A DNA stretch of 64,000 bases from Verrucomicrobiota bacterium (GCA_028293545.1 JAQGOP010000046.1:62001-126000); one strand, 5' to 3'. Shown: positions 35,823-45,232, counted from the first letter of the stretch. Notes: a model not told the origin generated them from the letters alone. Numbers and translations are program-made.

Positions 35823-36863
35823 ATGATCCCCGTTAAATTTGTGTTTCGCGCCGTCATCGGCGCTCTGCTTTCAGTCGCGATGGGTCAGGCGGCGGCACCG
35901 GCGGTGCTGACGCTCAACGATCTCGCGAATCATCCGGACCGCTGGCCCGCCAGCGTGACCGTGCAACGTGAATTTAAATTCAACGGCGGCCTCACGGTCA
36001 GGAAAGGCCAGTCGGTCCAGGTGCTCGAGGTCAAGGGCGCAAGCGTGGCGGTCGACGCCGGTCATGATCTCACGTTCGAGGTGAAGGCCGCCGAAACCGA
36101 TCTCTTGCAGGCGGCGAACCAAGCGTGGAGCAAGTTGGCTCCCGAGCAACGCGAGGTCGATCTCCAGGCGCTGCTAAAGGACGCGTCGCTGTGGCCTCTG
36201 AAGGTAAAGTCGACGGCCGGATTCACGCTCGCGAATGGCACCGATCTCCCGCCGGGTGGGGAATACGAGTTCGTCACCTGTGCGCCCGACGGTGTGACCC
36301 TTTATTCAAGCCGTCACAAAACCATGCTGCAGGCGGACCTCGGGGTCACGGACACTATCGCGCGTGCCAGGGAACTTGCGATGATGCCGCGCGAACAACG
36401 TCCCGCCCGCATTCCCCTCGCGCTGAAGGGCAAGTTGGTCGACGCCTCTGGCCAGGCGACCACCATGGATAATTTGGAAGACGGCCAGGTCTTCGCCCTG
36501 TACTATGGTGCCAGTTGGTGCGGACCATGCCGCGCGTTTTCCCCGGGTTTGGTTAAGTTCATTCGCGAGGCCGCGCCAAAAAATCCCCGCTTGGTCGTCG
36601 TACTGATGAGCAACGACAAAAAAGATTCGGACCTTTTTGGCTATATGAAACAAGAGTCCATGCCTTGGCCGGCGGTGACGCTTTCCACGCTCGAGAATAT
36701 CCCCGCGCTCATGGCCTATGCCCGCGGCGGCATTCCCCAGTTGGCGATCGTCGATCGCTATGGAAAACTTATTTCCGAAGCCTACCAGGGCCAGACCTAC
36801 GTTGGCCCAAAAGTGCCCCTCCAGGCACTCAAGAAACTCCTCGATTCCGGCGCCGCAAAGTAG
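35823..36863 (+). CDS. thioredoxin-fold protein (TlpA/nucleoredoxin-like), exported
   Basis: A 346-residue protein with a signal peptide (FRAVIGALLSVAMGQAAA). Residues about 25-200 are a domain of unknown family with an alternating beta pattern. From about residue 200 comes a thioredoxin fold with redox motif YGASWCGPCRAFSPG, the cis-Pro region GGIPQLAIVDRYGKLI and a nucleoredoxin-like SNDKKDSDLFGYMKQESMPW. It probably keeps or transfers disulfides, or acts in a thiol-based stress response, in the periplasm. The TAG stop is supplied by the first bases of a palindromic repeat (36857-36890), and the last residues GAAK may be affected by that repeat. Confidence 0.82.
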   Translation: MIPVKFVFRAVIGALLSVAMGQAAAPAVLTLNDLANHPDRWPASVTVQREFKFNGGLTVRKGQSVQVLEVKGASVAVDAGHDLTFEVKAAETDLLQAANQAWSKLAPEQREVDLQALLKDASLWPLKVKSTAGFTLANGTDLPPGGEYEFVTCAPDGVTLYSSRHKTMLQADLGVTDTIARARELAMMPREQRPARIPLALKGKLVDASGQATTMDNLEDGQVFALYYGASWCGPCRAFSPGLVKFIREAAPKNPRLVVVLMSNDKKDSDLFGYMKQESMPWPAVTLSTLENIPALMAYARGGIPQLAIVDRYGKLISEAYQGQTYVGPKVPLQALKKLLDSGAAK

Positions 36864-36890
36864 CGCAGGCGGCCCGCCTGCTCCGAAAAA
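36857..36890 (+). repeat. REP-like palindromic element, copy 1
   Basis: AAAGTAGCGCAGG followed by a palindrome GCAGGCGG-C-CCGCCTGC (36865-36881) and CTCCGAAAA. The same unit occurs at 38323-38355 and, inverted, at about 38467-38494. The TAG at 36861-36863 is the stop codon of the thioredoxin-fold gene. Confidence 0.75.
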
Positions 36891-36985
36891 GTCCTGCCAT
36901 CCAGTCGGAAGCGCTGCCCGGGACAGCCCCTGATGCATGTTTCCGACCCTGTCTCCGGTTTCGTTCCGTCCGCTAACCGCGAGCG

Positions 36986-37537
36986 CTAGGAGGCTTGCAG
37001 CAATTCCACCTGCATCTGGCTCAATCGACGCAGCATCCGCCACTCGGCACGCATCGGCCACCAGTCGTAGAGGTAGATTTCGATCGGGCGCCACATTGCC
37101 ACCCAGCCGACGATGACGAAACTCTCCTTCAGGATTCCCGATACGGGCGAAGCTGCCATTGTTTCAAAAAAGTTTCCGATCGTCAGGCACACGGCAAGGA
37201 AGAGCAGTCCGATCACGAGGCTCACACGACCGCGCCGCATCAGCTGGCGAAACTCCCTCCGTTTGTTTTCGGCGCGCGCCTCAAAGTAGTGGCGGACCGC
37301 CTCCGACGTTTCAGCGGCTCGCTCCGGTGGGGGCGGGGTGGAGAGGGTGACGGCAAGCTTCAGTTCTTCACTCGGCGGTAATTCCCGGGCCCAACTCGCG
37401 ATGAATTCCTCGGCGTTCGGGTCCAGGTCGCGGTCGCGAAAGGGCGACGGATCCATCGAATTGAACAGCTGCGACAGGTCACGCAAGTTGAGCCTGATGA
37501 CGTTCGACGGGTCGCGCGAAAGACCGGAATCAGGCAT
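36986..37537 (-). CDS. conserved hypothetical membrane protein
   Basis: A 183-residue protein if started at ATG 37537 (TTG 37573 adds 12 residues). The N-terminal soluble part has LNLRDLSQLFNSMDPSPF and RDRDLDPNAEEFIASWARE, a signature I associate with a widespread uncharacterised family. Two hydrophobic helices follow (VSLVIGLLFLAVCLTIGNFF and ILKESFVIVGWVAMWRP), and a short charged tail. The function is not known. It is convergent with the thioredoxin-fold gene and stands alone. Confidence 0.72.
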   Translation of the reverse strand: MPDSGLSRDPSNVIRLNLRDLSQLFNSMDPSPFRDRDLDPNAEEFIASWARELPPSEELKLAVTLSTPPPPERAAETSEAVRHYFEARAENKRREFRQLMRRGRVSLVIGLLFLAVCLTIGNFFETMAASPVSGILKESFVIVGWVAMWRPIEIYLYDWWPMRAEWRMLRRLSQMQVELLQAS

Positions 37538-37870
37538 GAGGCGAACCCAATCCGAGATTCGCCCCTTCCGCAATCACGGGAGATGGGGCGTCAACGCCAG
37601 TTGGTTTGTGGGTGGAACGCGTGGTCTCCCGATGGCCGCGCTCGGGCAGATCATTGAGCGGTGTTGGATCACAGGCCCGAAATTACTTTGAAAAGAGTAC
37701 TCACGACGGCCCCGGATTGCCGCATCCACCGATGATCCGTGACATAGACGCATCGCGTCCTTCCCCCGTCGCACCGTTTCAGTCTAGTGCTGTTGGATGA
37801 CTCATTGTCCATATGCTCCGAAAAACCGGGGCTCATTCATTCCAATGAGTACGAAACCACGCTGCTCGTC
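37538..37870. other. intergenic region upstream of the LytTR gene
   Basis: About 330 bp between divergent genes, so it should hold both promoters. A small inverted repeat CTCATTCATTCCAATGAG lies near 37832-37849, about 20 bp before the LytTR ATG. No convincing -35/-10 pair and no gene were recognised. Confidence 0.4.
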
Positions 37871-38329
37871 ATGAACGCCCCCGCTTCTTTTCCAATTGCC
37901 TTCACCGGCTGTTCCGACCGGATCGCCGTCAAATCCTCCGGCGCCTACCACTTCATCCGGTTCGCGGATCTCGAGTGGATTTCCGCCGACGGCGACTATG
38001 TGCACCTCCATGCCGGCGACTCCAGTTGCCGCACCCGCCTGACCATGAAGGCGGTCGAGCGCCTGCTCAATCCCGCCCGCTTCATCTTCATCCACCGCTC
38101 GACCTGCGTGAACGTTGATTTCATCTCGCGCATCAGCGGCCGCAACGATGAGGTCACGCTCCGCAACGGACAGCGTCTCGAGATCAGTCGCGCCTGCCAG
38201 TCGCGGGTGCGGGACTATCTCGAAAACGCGATGCACACGGCCTGGAATGGAACCGATATTCGCGAGGTTGCACCGGATGATTTCCCCGAGCCCCGCGGCC
38301 GTCTTGCTTCCGTTTCGAGCCCAAAGTAG
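37871..38329 (+). CDS. LytTR-domain DNA-binding regulator
   Basis: A 152-residue protein that is almost entirely a LytTR domain. RIAVKSSGAYHFIRFADLEW, ISADGDYVHLHAGD, RLTMKAVERLLNPARFIFIHRST and VNVDFISRISGRNDEVTLRNGQ follow the family pattern. There is no receiver domain, so it is a stand-alone regulator and not a classical LytR response regulator. ATG 37871 is chosen; an upstream frame adds residues without similarity. The C-terminal about 30 residues are low complexity. The TAG stop lies in a REP-like element that begins at 38323. Confidence 0.87.
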   Translation: MNAPASFPIAFTGCSDRIAVKSSGAYHFIRFADLEWISADGDYVHLHAGDSSCRTRLTMKAVERLLNPARFIFIHRSTCVNVDFISRISGRNDEVTLRNGQRLEISRACQSRVRDYLENAMHTAWNGTDIREVAPDDFPEPRGRLASVSSPK

Positions 38330-38494
38330 CGCAGGCGGCCCGCCTGCTCTGAAAGTAGCGAGTAGCGGGTAGCGAGTAGCGAGTAGACGGATCCGGACCC
38401 CCGGGAGTCGTTCACCGTTACGGTCCGGTATGCTCGCTACTCGCTACACGCTACTCGCTACTTCAGGAAGCAGGCGGGCCGCCTGCGCTACTTC
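38323..38494. repeat. 172-bp inverted REP doublet with heptamer tandem arms
   Basis: The left REP unit (38323-38355) is the same as at 36857. It is followed by tandem heptamers of AGTAGCG/GGTAGCG type (38354-38386). After a 45-nt centre the heptamers recur inverted (about 38432-38462), then an inverted REP unit (about 38467-38494). The centre itself has CCGGACC and GGTCCGG arms. The whole could fold into one long hairpin. It separates the LytTR gene from the prolyl oligopeptidase gene. No transposase is nearby; REPIN-like elements mobilised by RAYT proteins are the closest known type. Confidence 0.8.
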
Positions 38495-38532
38495 GCTTGC
38501 CTCGTTGTGCGCCGCTGAGCACGGTGGATTTC

Positions 38533-40677
38533 ATGCGCAAAATTATCCCCATCCTTATGTCTTTGCTCATTGTTCCCGCCGTGGCTGGGCCGACGCAGTG
38601 GACTTATCCCGCCGCGCCTCGAGGCGACGTCATCGACGACTATCAGGGGCAGAAAGTCCGCGATCCTTTCCGTTGGATGGAAGCGACCGACTCCCCGGAG
38701 ACGAAAGCATGGATCGCAGCGGAGCGTGCGCTCACCGCGAGCGCGCTCGCGCAGATGCCAGAGCGGGACGCGATCCGCGCCCGGCTGACTGCACTCTGGA
38801 ATTATCCGCGCTTCTCGCTGCCGGTGAAGCGCGGCGGGCATTATTTCTTCACGAAGAACGACGGCCTGCAGAACCAGCCAGTGCTCTTCGTGCAGGAGAC
38901 GCTGGCGGCCCCGCCGCGCGTGCTGATCGACCCGAACACGTTGTCGGCCGATGGCACCGTCGCATTGGGCGGCACCAGCGCATCCCGGGACGGAAAATGG
39001 CTCGGCTATGCCCTGAAGGCCGCGGGGTCGGATTGGGAGGAATTCTTCGTGCGGGACATCGCGACCGGGAAAGACACGAGCGACCGTGTGCAGTGGGTGA
39101 AGTTTTCCGGCATGAGTTGGACGAAGGATAGCCGGGGATTTTTTTACGGGCGTTATCCGGAAGTCGCGAAAGTCGACAAGCTCTTCGGCAAACTGCTCAA
39201 CGGGAAAATTTATTATCACCGGCTGGGCGCCCCGCAGGCCGAGGACGTGCTCGTTTATGAAATGCCGGAGCATCCCGATTGGATGGTCGGCGCGGACGTG
39301 ACGGATGACGGACGCTACCTGCTGCTTTCGATCCGGCAGCCTGGCCGCACGCAAAACGCGCTCTATTATAAGGACCTCTTGGATCCGGCGCACCCGCAAC
39401 TCGGCGGGCCTGTGGTGAAATTGCTCGACCAGTTCGACGCCAATTATTCCGTCGTGGGCAATCGCGCTTCGACGCTCTTTGTGCAGACGAACCTGTCTGC
39501 GCCGCGCGGGAAGGTGATCGCGATCGATCTCAACGATCCATCGCCGAAGGCGTGGAAGACGCTGGTTGCGGAGACGGAGGACAACCTCGACTCGGTCGAT
39601 TTCATCGGCGGGCGCTTTGTGATCGGCACCATGCACGATGTGAAAAGCCGGCTCGCGGTGTTCGCGGCGGATGGCAGGCCCCTCGGTGAAATCGCGCTGC
39701 CGGGAATCGGGAGCCTCGCGGGCGTCAGCGGGCGCGACGATGAATCGGAGTTTTTCTACAGTTACTCATCGTTCCTGTCGCCGCCGACCACGTTCCGCCA
39801 TGACCTCGCGACGGGGAAGGGCGCAATTTTCCAAGAGTCAAAGGTGGCGTTTGATCCCTCGCCGTACGAAACGGAGCAGGTCTGGGTGACATCGAAGGAC
39901 GGCACAAAAGTCCCGATGTTCGTGACGCATCGGAAAGGCCTCGTGCTCGATGGCAAGGCGCCGACGTGGCTTTACGGTTATGGTGGGTTCAACATCACGA
40001 TGCATCCGACGTTTTCGATCCCGACGCTGGTGTGGCTCGAGCTCGGCGGCGTGTACGCCGTGGCCAACCTGCGCGGCGGCGGCGAGTACGGGGATGCCTG
40101 GCATTTGGCGGGGACGAAGGAGCGGAAGCAGAATGTGTTCGACGACTATATCGCGGCAGCGGACTGGCTGGTGGCGCGGAAATTCACGAGTCACGAGAAA
40201 CTCGTCATCCAAGGCCGCTCCAACGGCGGGCTCCTGGTCGGCGCGGTGTTGAACCAGCGGCCGGACCTCGCCGCGGTGGCATTCCCGCAGGTCGGCGTGA
40301 TGGACATGCTGCGGTACCACAAGTTCACCGTGGGCACCGCGTGGGCCGGGGATTACGGCACCAGCGACACGCCGGAGGGCTTCGCTTATCTGCGCGCGTA
40401 CTCGCCGCTGCACACGATCAAATCCGAGGCGCGTTATCCGGCGGTCTTTATCACGACGGGAGACCACGACGACCGCGTGTTTCCGGCGCACTCGTTCAAG
40501 TATGCCGCGACGCTGCAGGCGGCGATGGCCGACTCGAAAAATCCTGCGCTGATCCGGATCGAGTCGAACGCCGGCCACGGCGGTTCCAGCGGCACGACGC
40601 CGGTCTCGAAGACGATCGAGGAGTGGTCCGATATGTTCGCCTTCGCGACGCACACGCTGGGGATGCCGGTGAAATAA
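38533..40677 (+). CDS. prolyl oligopeptidase family serine peptidase (S9A)
   Basis: A 714-residue exported peptidase with a signal peptide (KIIPILMSLLIVPAVAGP). An N-terminal segment DDYQGQKVRDPFRWMEATDS leads into a seven-bladed propeller and then the alpha/beta-hydrolase domain. The catalytic Ser is in IQGRSNGGLLVGA, the Asp in TTGDHDDRVFPAHS and the His in SNAGHGGSSGTT. NLRGGGEYGDAWHLAGT is a further family signature. The enzyme cleaves short peptides after proline. ATG 38533 is used; an upstream in-frame ATG falls in the repeat. The length agrees with the family (about 700). Confidence 0.95.
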   Translation: MRKIIPILMSLLIVPAVAGPTQWTYPAAPRGDVIDDYQGQKVRDPFRWMEATDSPETKAWIAAERALTASALAQMPERDAIRARLTALWNYPRFSLPVKRGGHYFFTKNDGLQNQPVLFVQETLAAPPRVLIDPNTLSADGTVALGGTSASRDGKWLGYALKAAGSDWEEFFVRDIATGKDTSDRVQWVKFSGMSWTKDSRGFFYGRYPEVAKVDKLFGKLLNGKIYYHRLGAPQAEDVLVYEMPEHPDWMVGADVTDDGRYLLLSIRQPGRTQNALYYKDLLDPAHPQLGGPVVKLLDQFDANYSVVGNRASTLFVQTNLSAPRGKVIAIDLNDPSPKAWKTLVAETEDNLDSVDFIGGRFVIGTMHDVKSRLAVFAADGRPLGEIALPGIGSLAGVSGRDDESEFFYSYSSFLSPPTTFRHDLATGKGAIFQESKVAFDPSPYETEQVWVTSKDGTKVPMFVTHRKGLVLDGKAPTWLYGYGGFNITMHPTFSIPTLVWLELGGVYAVANLRGGGEYGDAWHLAGTKERKQNVFDDYIAAADWLVARKFTSHEKLVIQGRSNGGLLVGAVLNQRPDLAAVAFPQVGVMDMLRYHKFTVGTAWAGDYGTSDTPEGFAYLRAYSPLHTIKSEARYPAVFITTGDHDDRVFPAHSFKYAATLQAAMADSKNPALIRIESNAGHGGSSGTTPVSKTIEEWSDMFAFATHTLGMPVK

Positions 40678-40712
40678 CGACGGCGAGGGCGAAGCGCGTT
40701 GGGAGATACGCT

Positions 40713-40731
40713 CCAGCGCGAACTGCGCTGG
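40713..40731. terminator. hairpin between convergent genes
   Basis: CCAGCGC and GCGCTGG form a perfect 7-bp stem with a 5-nt loop, 35 nt after the peptidase stop and 30 nt before the adaptor-gene stop on the other strand. No T run is adjacent, so its role as a bidirectional terminator is plausible but not shown. Confidence 0.4.
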
Positions 40732-40761
40732 TTGAAACGAGCTGTGCTCGCGCAGACGAAC

Positions 40762-41901
40762 TCAGCCTTTTTTTGCCGGCGCTGGCAAAATCGGCGCGAC
40801 GGTTGCGCCCTCTGTGAGCGTGTCGCTTGGGTTTGCCACCACCATCGTGCCCTCCGGCAGGCCGTCGACGATCTCAACCTGCAGGCCGAAGTCGCGGCCC
40901 AGCTTCACTTTTCTAAAATGAATGGTGTTCGTGCCGTCGACGACCGCGACCAGGGTCCCTTCGCTGCGGAGGATGATCGCGTTCGAGGGAATGATGAGTG
41001 GCGGCTCGCCCGACCGGAGCTTGAACCGAACCTGGCCGAACATCCCCGCGAGCAATTCCCCCTGCTCGTTCGGGATCTGCACTTCCGTCAGCAGCGTGCG
41101 CGAGGCCGCGTCCAGGGCTCCGGCCACGCGCGCCACCCGGCCCGGGAAAACGCGCGACGGAAATTCGTTGACCAGCACGTCGACCGCGAGGCCCGGATGA
41201 ATCGAACGCATGTAGGCCTGCGGAACGGCTGCGTACACGCGAAGCGTTCCCGTCTGTGAAACGCGGAACAGCTCGCGACCGCCGCCGCCCTCCGACACGA
41301 GGGCCCCGACTTCCACGTTCCGCGCGGAAATCACGCCGTCGAACGGCGCCACGATCGTCTGGTACTGCTTGAGCTGGGTCAGCCTCGACACATCGGCCTC
41401 GGCCGCGTGGAGGTCCGCTTCCCGCGCGGCCAGCGCTGCGGATTTTTCGTCGACCTCCTGCTGGGAGACCGCGTTCTTGCCGCCGAGGCTCTTCCAGCGC
41501 TCGGCGCTGCTGCGCGCCAATTCCAGGTTCGCGCGAGCCTGCTCGAGCGCGGCGCGCGACTGGTTCAGCGCCTGGTCCACTTCCGGGCCTTCGATGACGG
41601 CGAGCGGCTGCCCGGCCTTCACGCGGTCACCGAGGTCCGCGAGAAATCGCAGGAGATAACCGCTTGTGCGCGCATAAACCGGGGTTTCCTGCAGCGCCTG
41701 GAGGCTTGCCGGCAGGAGGATTTCATTGGCGTTGGCGGCGTGCTCCGCGAAGACGACATTCACGCTCACGCTGCTATCGGCGCGGGCGCGCTCGTTGAGT
41801 GCAGCCCGGGCCTGAAGGCGCGGCCTGATGCCGAAAAAATAGACGATCAGCCCGAAGGCGATCATGACCACGAAAACCAGAAGACGAGAGGCGGGTTTCA
41901 T
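40762..41901 (-). CDS. RND efflux periplasmic adaptor (HlyD/MFP family)
   Basis: A 379-residue adaptor with an N-terminal membrane anchor (LLVFVVMIAFGLIVYFFGI). The lipoyl half-motifs are in the usual places (LLPASLQALQETPVYARTSGYL and TIVAPFDGVISARNVEVGALV), with a coiled-coil hairpin between them (RAALEQARANLELARSSAERW). A beta-barrel and membrane-proximal domain ends with VEIVDGLPEGTMVVANP. It links the RND pump to an outer-membrane channel. No TolC-type gene is nearby. It follows the permease gene by 14 bp, so the operon is permease first, adaptor second, the reverse of the common order. Confidence 0.93.
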   Translation of the reverse strand: MKPASRLLVFVVMIAFGLIVYFFGIRPRLQARAALNERARADSSVSVNVVFAEHAANANEILLPASLQALQETPVYARTSGYLLRFLADLGDRVKAGQPLAVIEGPEVDQALNQSRAALEQARANLELARSSAERWKSLGGKNAVSQQEVDEKSAALAAREADLHAAEADVSRLTQLKQYQTIVAPFDGVISARNVEVGALVSEGGGGRELFRVSQTGTLRVYAAVPQAYMRSIHPGLAVDVLVNEFPSRVFPGRVARVAGALDAASRTLLTEVQIPNEQGELLAGMFGQVRFKLRSGEPPLIIPSNAIILRSEGTLVAVVDGTNTIHFRKVKLGRDFGLQVEIVDGLPEGTMVVANPSDTLTEGATVAPILPAPAKKG

Positions 41902-41915
41902 AGCGGGAAAATTTA

Positions 41916-44900
41916 TCAGGTCGGTGCGGGGGGACGGTTCGATTCGATCATCTCTTCCGCCAAAAGCTCGTCGGGCCGGTGGGCGGCGCGTTTTCGCAGC
42001 GTCGCATAGACGGCCGGGACCAAGTACAGGGTCGCCACCGTCGCCAGGAGCAGGCCGCCAATGACGGCGCGACCCAGCGGCGCGTTCTGCTCACCGCCCT
42101 CGCCGAGCCCGAGCGACATCGGGAGCATGCCGATGACCATGGCCAACGCCGTCATCAGCACGGGCCGCAGGCGCGTGAAGCCAGCCTCCAGCGCGGCCGC
42201 CCGCGAATCCTTGCCTTCGCGACGGAGGTCGTTGGCGAACGTCACGACGAGGATGGCATTCGCCGTCGCGACGCCGATGCTCATGATCGCGCCCATCAGC
42301 GAAGGAACGCTCAGCGTCGTGCGCGTCAGGAACAGCGCCCAGACAATCCCGCTGAGCGCGCCGGTCAGCGCCATGATGATGATGAAGGGATCCAGCCATG
42401 ACTGGAAGTTCACCACCATGAGCAGGTAGACGAGGGCGATCGCGAAGACGACGCCGATGCCCAGGCCGAGGAACGAGGTGTTCATGCTTTCCACCTGGCC
42501 GCGCATCGTGATGAACGAACCCCGCGGCAACTTGCCCGGATCGGTGGGCCCCTTCGGCAGATATTGGTTGATGATTGCGGTCACCTCGTCGGCGACGCCG
42601 CCGAGATCCCGGCCGTCGACGTTCGCATAGACGTCGAAGATCGGCTGGATGTTGTAGTGGTTGATGACGGCCTGGGTGGTCGCGCGCTGGATGCTCGCCA
42701 CGTTGCCCAGCAGCTGCGCGGCGTTGTCGCGCGTCGCCGACGAAACCGGGGTGGCTTGCAGCGCCTCGATGGAGTTCAGCCGAAACTGCGGGGTCTGGGT
42801 CGCGACGACGTATTGCACGCCGTTCTGCGGGTTGAGCCAGAAATTCGGCGCGGACTGCCCGGATCCCGCCAGCGAGATCAGCAGGTTCGTCGCCACGTCG
42901 CGCTGGGTCAGCCCGAGTTGGGTCGCCCGCGTGCGATCGACGTTAACCCTGAAGGCCGGGGCGTTGACGATCTGGTGGATGTGGACATCGACCGCGCCCG
43001 GAATGCGCGCGACCTTGGCCGCGATTTCCTGGGCCAGTGCGTAGTTGCCCGCGCGATCCCGGCCGGCGATCTGGACGTCGATCGGCGCCGGCAGCCCGAA
43101 GTTCAAGATCTGGCCCACGATGTCCGAAGGCTGCGTGAAAAAGGTGAAGTCGGGAAAATCGCGCCGGAAGCGCGTGCGCAGGGTGCGCACGTAGTCCCAG
43201 GTCGGGCCGTGTTTTTCCGGGTTGAGCGAGACGAGGATCTCACCGTCGGCCGCGCCGATCGTCGCGGAGTCGCCGAAAGCCAGGTTGGTGCCGCCGTTCG
43301 GCAGGCCGATGTTGTCGACGATGGCCACGAGCTCGTCGCGCGGGATCACCTCGCGAATCACCGCCTCGACCCGGGAGAACGCGCGCTCCGTTTCCTCGAT
43401 GCGCGTGCCGGGCGGGGTCCGGACGTGCAGGCGGAATTGGCCGGCGTCGACGAGCGGAAAAAAATCCCGTCCCAGGAAAGGCACGAGCAGGCTGGTGAGC
43501 ACGAGGAAACCAACGGCGCCGGCCACGACGAGGCGGCGATGATCCAGGCTCCAGTCAAGGCTGCGACGATAAGCGCCACGAAACCGTTCGAAGTGCCGGT
43601 TGAAGCGGCGGTGAATGCGCCAGAAAATATCGCCGCGCGGCGCGTTCGGATCCTGGTGGCCGGATCCGTCGTCATGGAAAATCGGCTGGCCGTGCAACAG
43701 GTAGTGCACGAACGTCGGGACCACGGTCCGCGAGAGGAAGTACGACGCGAGCATCGCGAAGATCACCGCCATTGCCAGCGGGCTGAACAGGTACTTCGCG
43801 GTGCCTTCGAGGAAAAAAATCGGCACGAACACGATGCAGATGCAGAGCGTGGAAACGAAGGCCGGCATCGCGATCTGCTCCGCGCCGTCGAGGATCGATT
43901 GGATCAGCGACTTCCGGAGGCCGAGGTTGCGGTCGATGTTTTCAATCGTGACCGTGGCGTCGTCGACGAGGATGCCCACCGCGAGCGCGAGGCCCCCGAG
44001 CGTCATTGCGTTGATCGTCTGGCCGCAGGCCGCGAGGCAGAGGATCGAGCAGAAAATCGAGAGCGGGATCGAGAGCGCGACCACCAGCGTGTTTCGCCAG
44101 GTGCCGAGGAAGAGCAGGATCATCGCGGCGGTGAGGCAGGCCGCGATCAGGCCTTCGCGGAGCACGCCATTGAGCGCCGCCCGGACGAAGACCGATTGGT
44201 CGAACTGCGGCTTGAGATCGAGCTCGGGCGGCAGCGTCGATTGGACGCGGGGGAGGATCGCCTTGATGCGCTCGATGATGTCGAGCGTCGAAGCCCGGCC
44301 CGTCTTGAGAATCGTCATGAGCGCGCCACGCGTGCCGTTTTGCCGCACAATATTTGTCTGCGGAGCAAAACCGTCGCGGACCTGCGCGACATCGTGCACG
44401 TAAACCGTGGCGCCGTTGGCCTGGCGGATGGGCAGGTCGCCCAGCCCTGTCACCAGGTCGGGACTGCTGTTCAGGAGGATGCCGTATTCGCGGTCGCCAA
44501 TCTTGGCGGTGCCGGAAGGGAGGGTGAGGTTCTGGGCGTTGATGGCGTTGCTGACGTCCGTCGGGGTGAGCCCCTTCGCCTGCAGCGCCTGCGGATCGAG
44601 GTCGATCTGGATCTGGCGCACCTTGCCGCCGAGCGGGATGGGCACGGACGCACCCTGCACCGTGGCCAGCTGCACGCGGAGGAAATTGACGCCGAGGTCA
44701 TAGAGCGTCTGCTCGGAAAGGGTCTTGCTCCCCAGCCCGAGCTGAAGGATGGGGACGTTCGAGGCGCTGTACCGAATCACGAGCGGTGGCGTCGTGCCGG
44801 GCGGCATGGACTTCACGACGGTTTGGTTGACGGCGGTGACCTGCGCGACGGCGGCGTCGACGCTCACGTCAGGCTGGAAGAAAACCTTGATCACGCCGAC

Positions 44901-45164
44901 CCCGGTGAGCGACTGGGATTCGATGTGCTCGATATCGTTCACCGTCGTCGTCATCGCGCGCTCGCTGATCGTGATCATGCGTTTCTCCATCTCGTCCGGG
45001 CTCAGCCCGCCGTACGACCAGAGCACCGTGACCACGGGAATATCAATGGCCGGGAAAATATCCTTCGCCATGCGTCCCACCGTCACGACGCCAAGGATGA
45101 TGATAAGCAGCGCCATCACGGTGAACGTGTACGGACGGCGGAGGGCAAGGCGGACGATCCACAT
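41916..45164 (-). CDS. RND efflux transporter permease (AcrB/HAE family)
   Basis: A 1082-residue pump with two six-helix halves and two large periplasmic loops. The N terminus MWIVRLALRRPYTFTVMALL and the DIFPAIDIPVV segment are typical. The proton-relay helix 4 has GGLALAVGILVDDATVTIEN with the Asp-Asp pair. Motifs of the second half include VVNFQSWLDPFIIIMALTGAL and AIMSIGVATANAILVVTFAND. Substrates may be drugs, metals or lipids; the periplasmic loops give no clear answer. It is transcribed away from a truncated LysR gene with a 21-bp palindrome in between, which is the likely control region. Confidence 0.95.
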   Translation of the reverse strand: MWIVRLALRRPYTFTVMALLIIILGVVTVGRMAKDIFPAIDIPVVTVLWSYGGLSPDEMEKRMITISERAMTTTVNDIEHIESQSLTGVGVIKVFFQPDVSVDAAVAQVTAVNQTVVKSMPPGTTPPLVIRYSASNVPILQLGLGSKTLSEQTLYDLGVNFLRVQLATVQGASVPIPLGGKVRQIQIDLDPQALQAKGLTPTDVSNAINAQNLTLPSGTAKIGDREYGILLNSSPDLVTGLGDLPIRQANGATVYVHDVAQVRDGFAPQTNIVRQNGTRGALMTILKTGRASTLDIIERIKAILPRVQSTLPPELDLKPQFDQSVFVRAALNGVLREGLIAACLTAAMILLFLGTWRNTLVVALSIPLSIFCSILCLAACGQTINAMTLGGLALAVGILVDDATVTIENIDRNLGLRKSLIQSILDGAEQIAMPAFVSTLCICIVFVPIFFLEGTAKYLFSPLAMAVIFAMLASYFLSRTVVPTFVHYLLHGQPIFHDDGSGHQDPNAPRGDIFWRIHRRFNRHFERFRGAYRRSLDWSLDHRRLVVAGAVGFLVLTSLLVPFLGRDFFPLVDAGQFRLHVRTPPGTRIEETERAFSRVEAVIREVIPRDELVAIVDNIGLPNGGTNLAFGDSATIGAADGEILVSLNPEKHGPTWDYVRTLRTRFRRDFPDFTFFTQPSDIVGQILNFGLPAPIDVQIAGRDRAGNYALAQEIAAKVARIPGAVDVHIHQIVNAPAFRVNVDRTRATQLGLTQRDVATNLLISLAGSGQSAPNFWLNPQNGVQYVVATQTPQFRLNSIEALQATPVSSATRDNAAQLLGNVASIQRATTQAVINHYNIQPIFDVYANVDGRDLGGVADEVTAIINQYLPKGPTDPGKLPRGSFITMRGQVESMNTSFLGLGIGVVFAIALVYLLMVVNFQSWLDPFIIIMALTGALSGIVWALFLTRTTLSVPSLMGAIMSIGVATANAILVVTFANDLRREGKDSRAAALEAGFTRLRPVLMTALAMVIGMLPMSLGLGEGGEQNAPLGRAVIGGLLLATVATLYLVPAVYATLRKRAAHRPDELLAEEMIESNRPPAPT

Positions 45165-45232
45165 GGATGAAGTGAGAAACCGGGATCATCGCTTAAATGG
45201 ATCGAAATATCCAATATCCCTTTACGGGTCCG

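Noticed and set aside
38430..39131. 233-codon frame starting in the AGTAGCG repeats
   Set aside because: It runs through the repeat and out of frame over the prolyl oligopeptidase gene.
42564..45170. 868-codon open frame antisense to the RND permease
   Set aside because: Composition is low complexity (Arg/Asp/Val rich) and it mirrors a fully recognisable RND permease.
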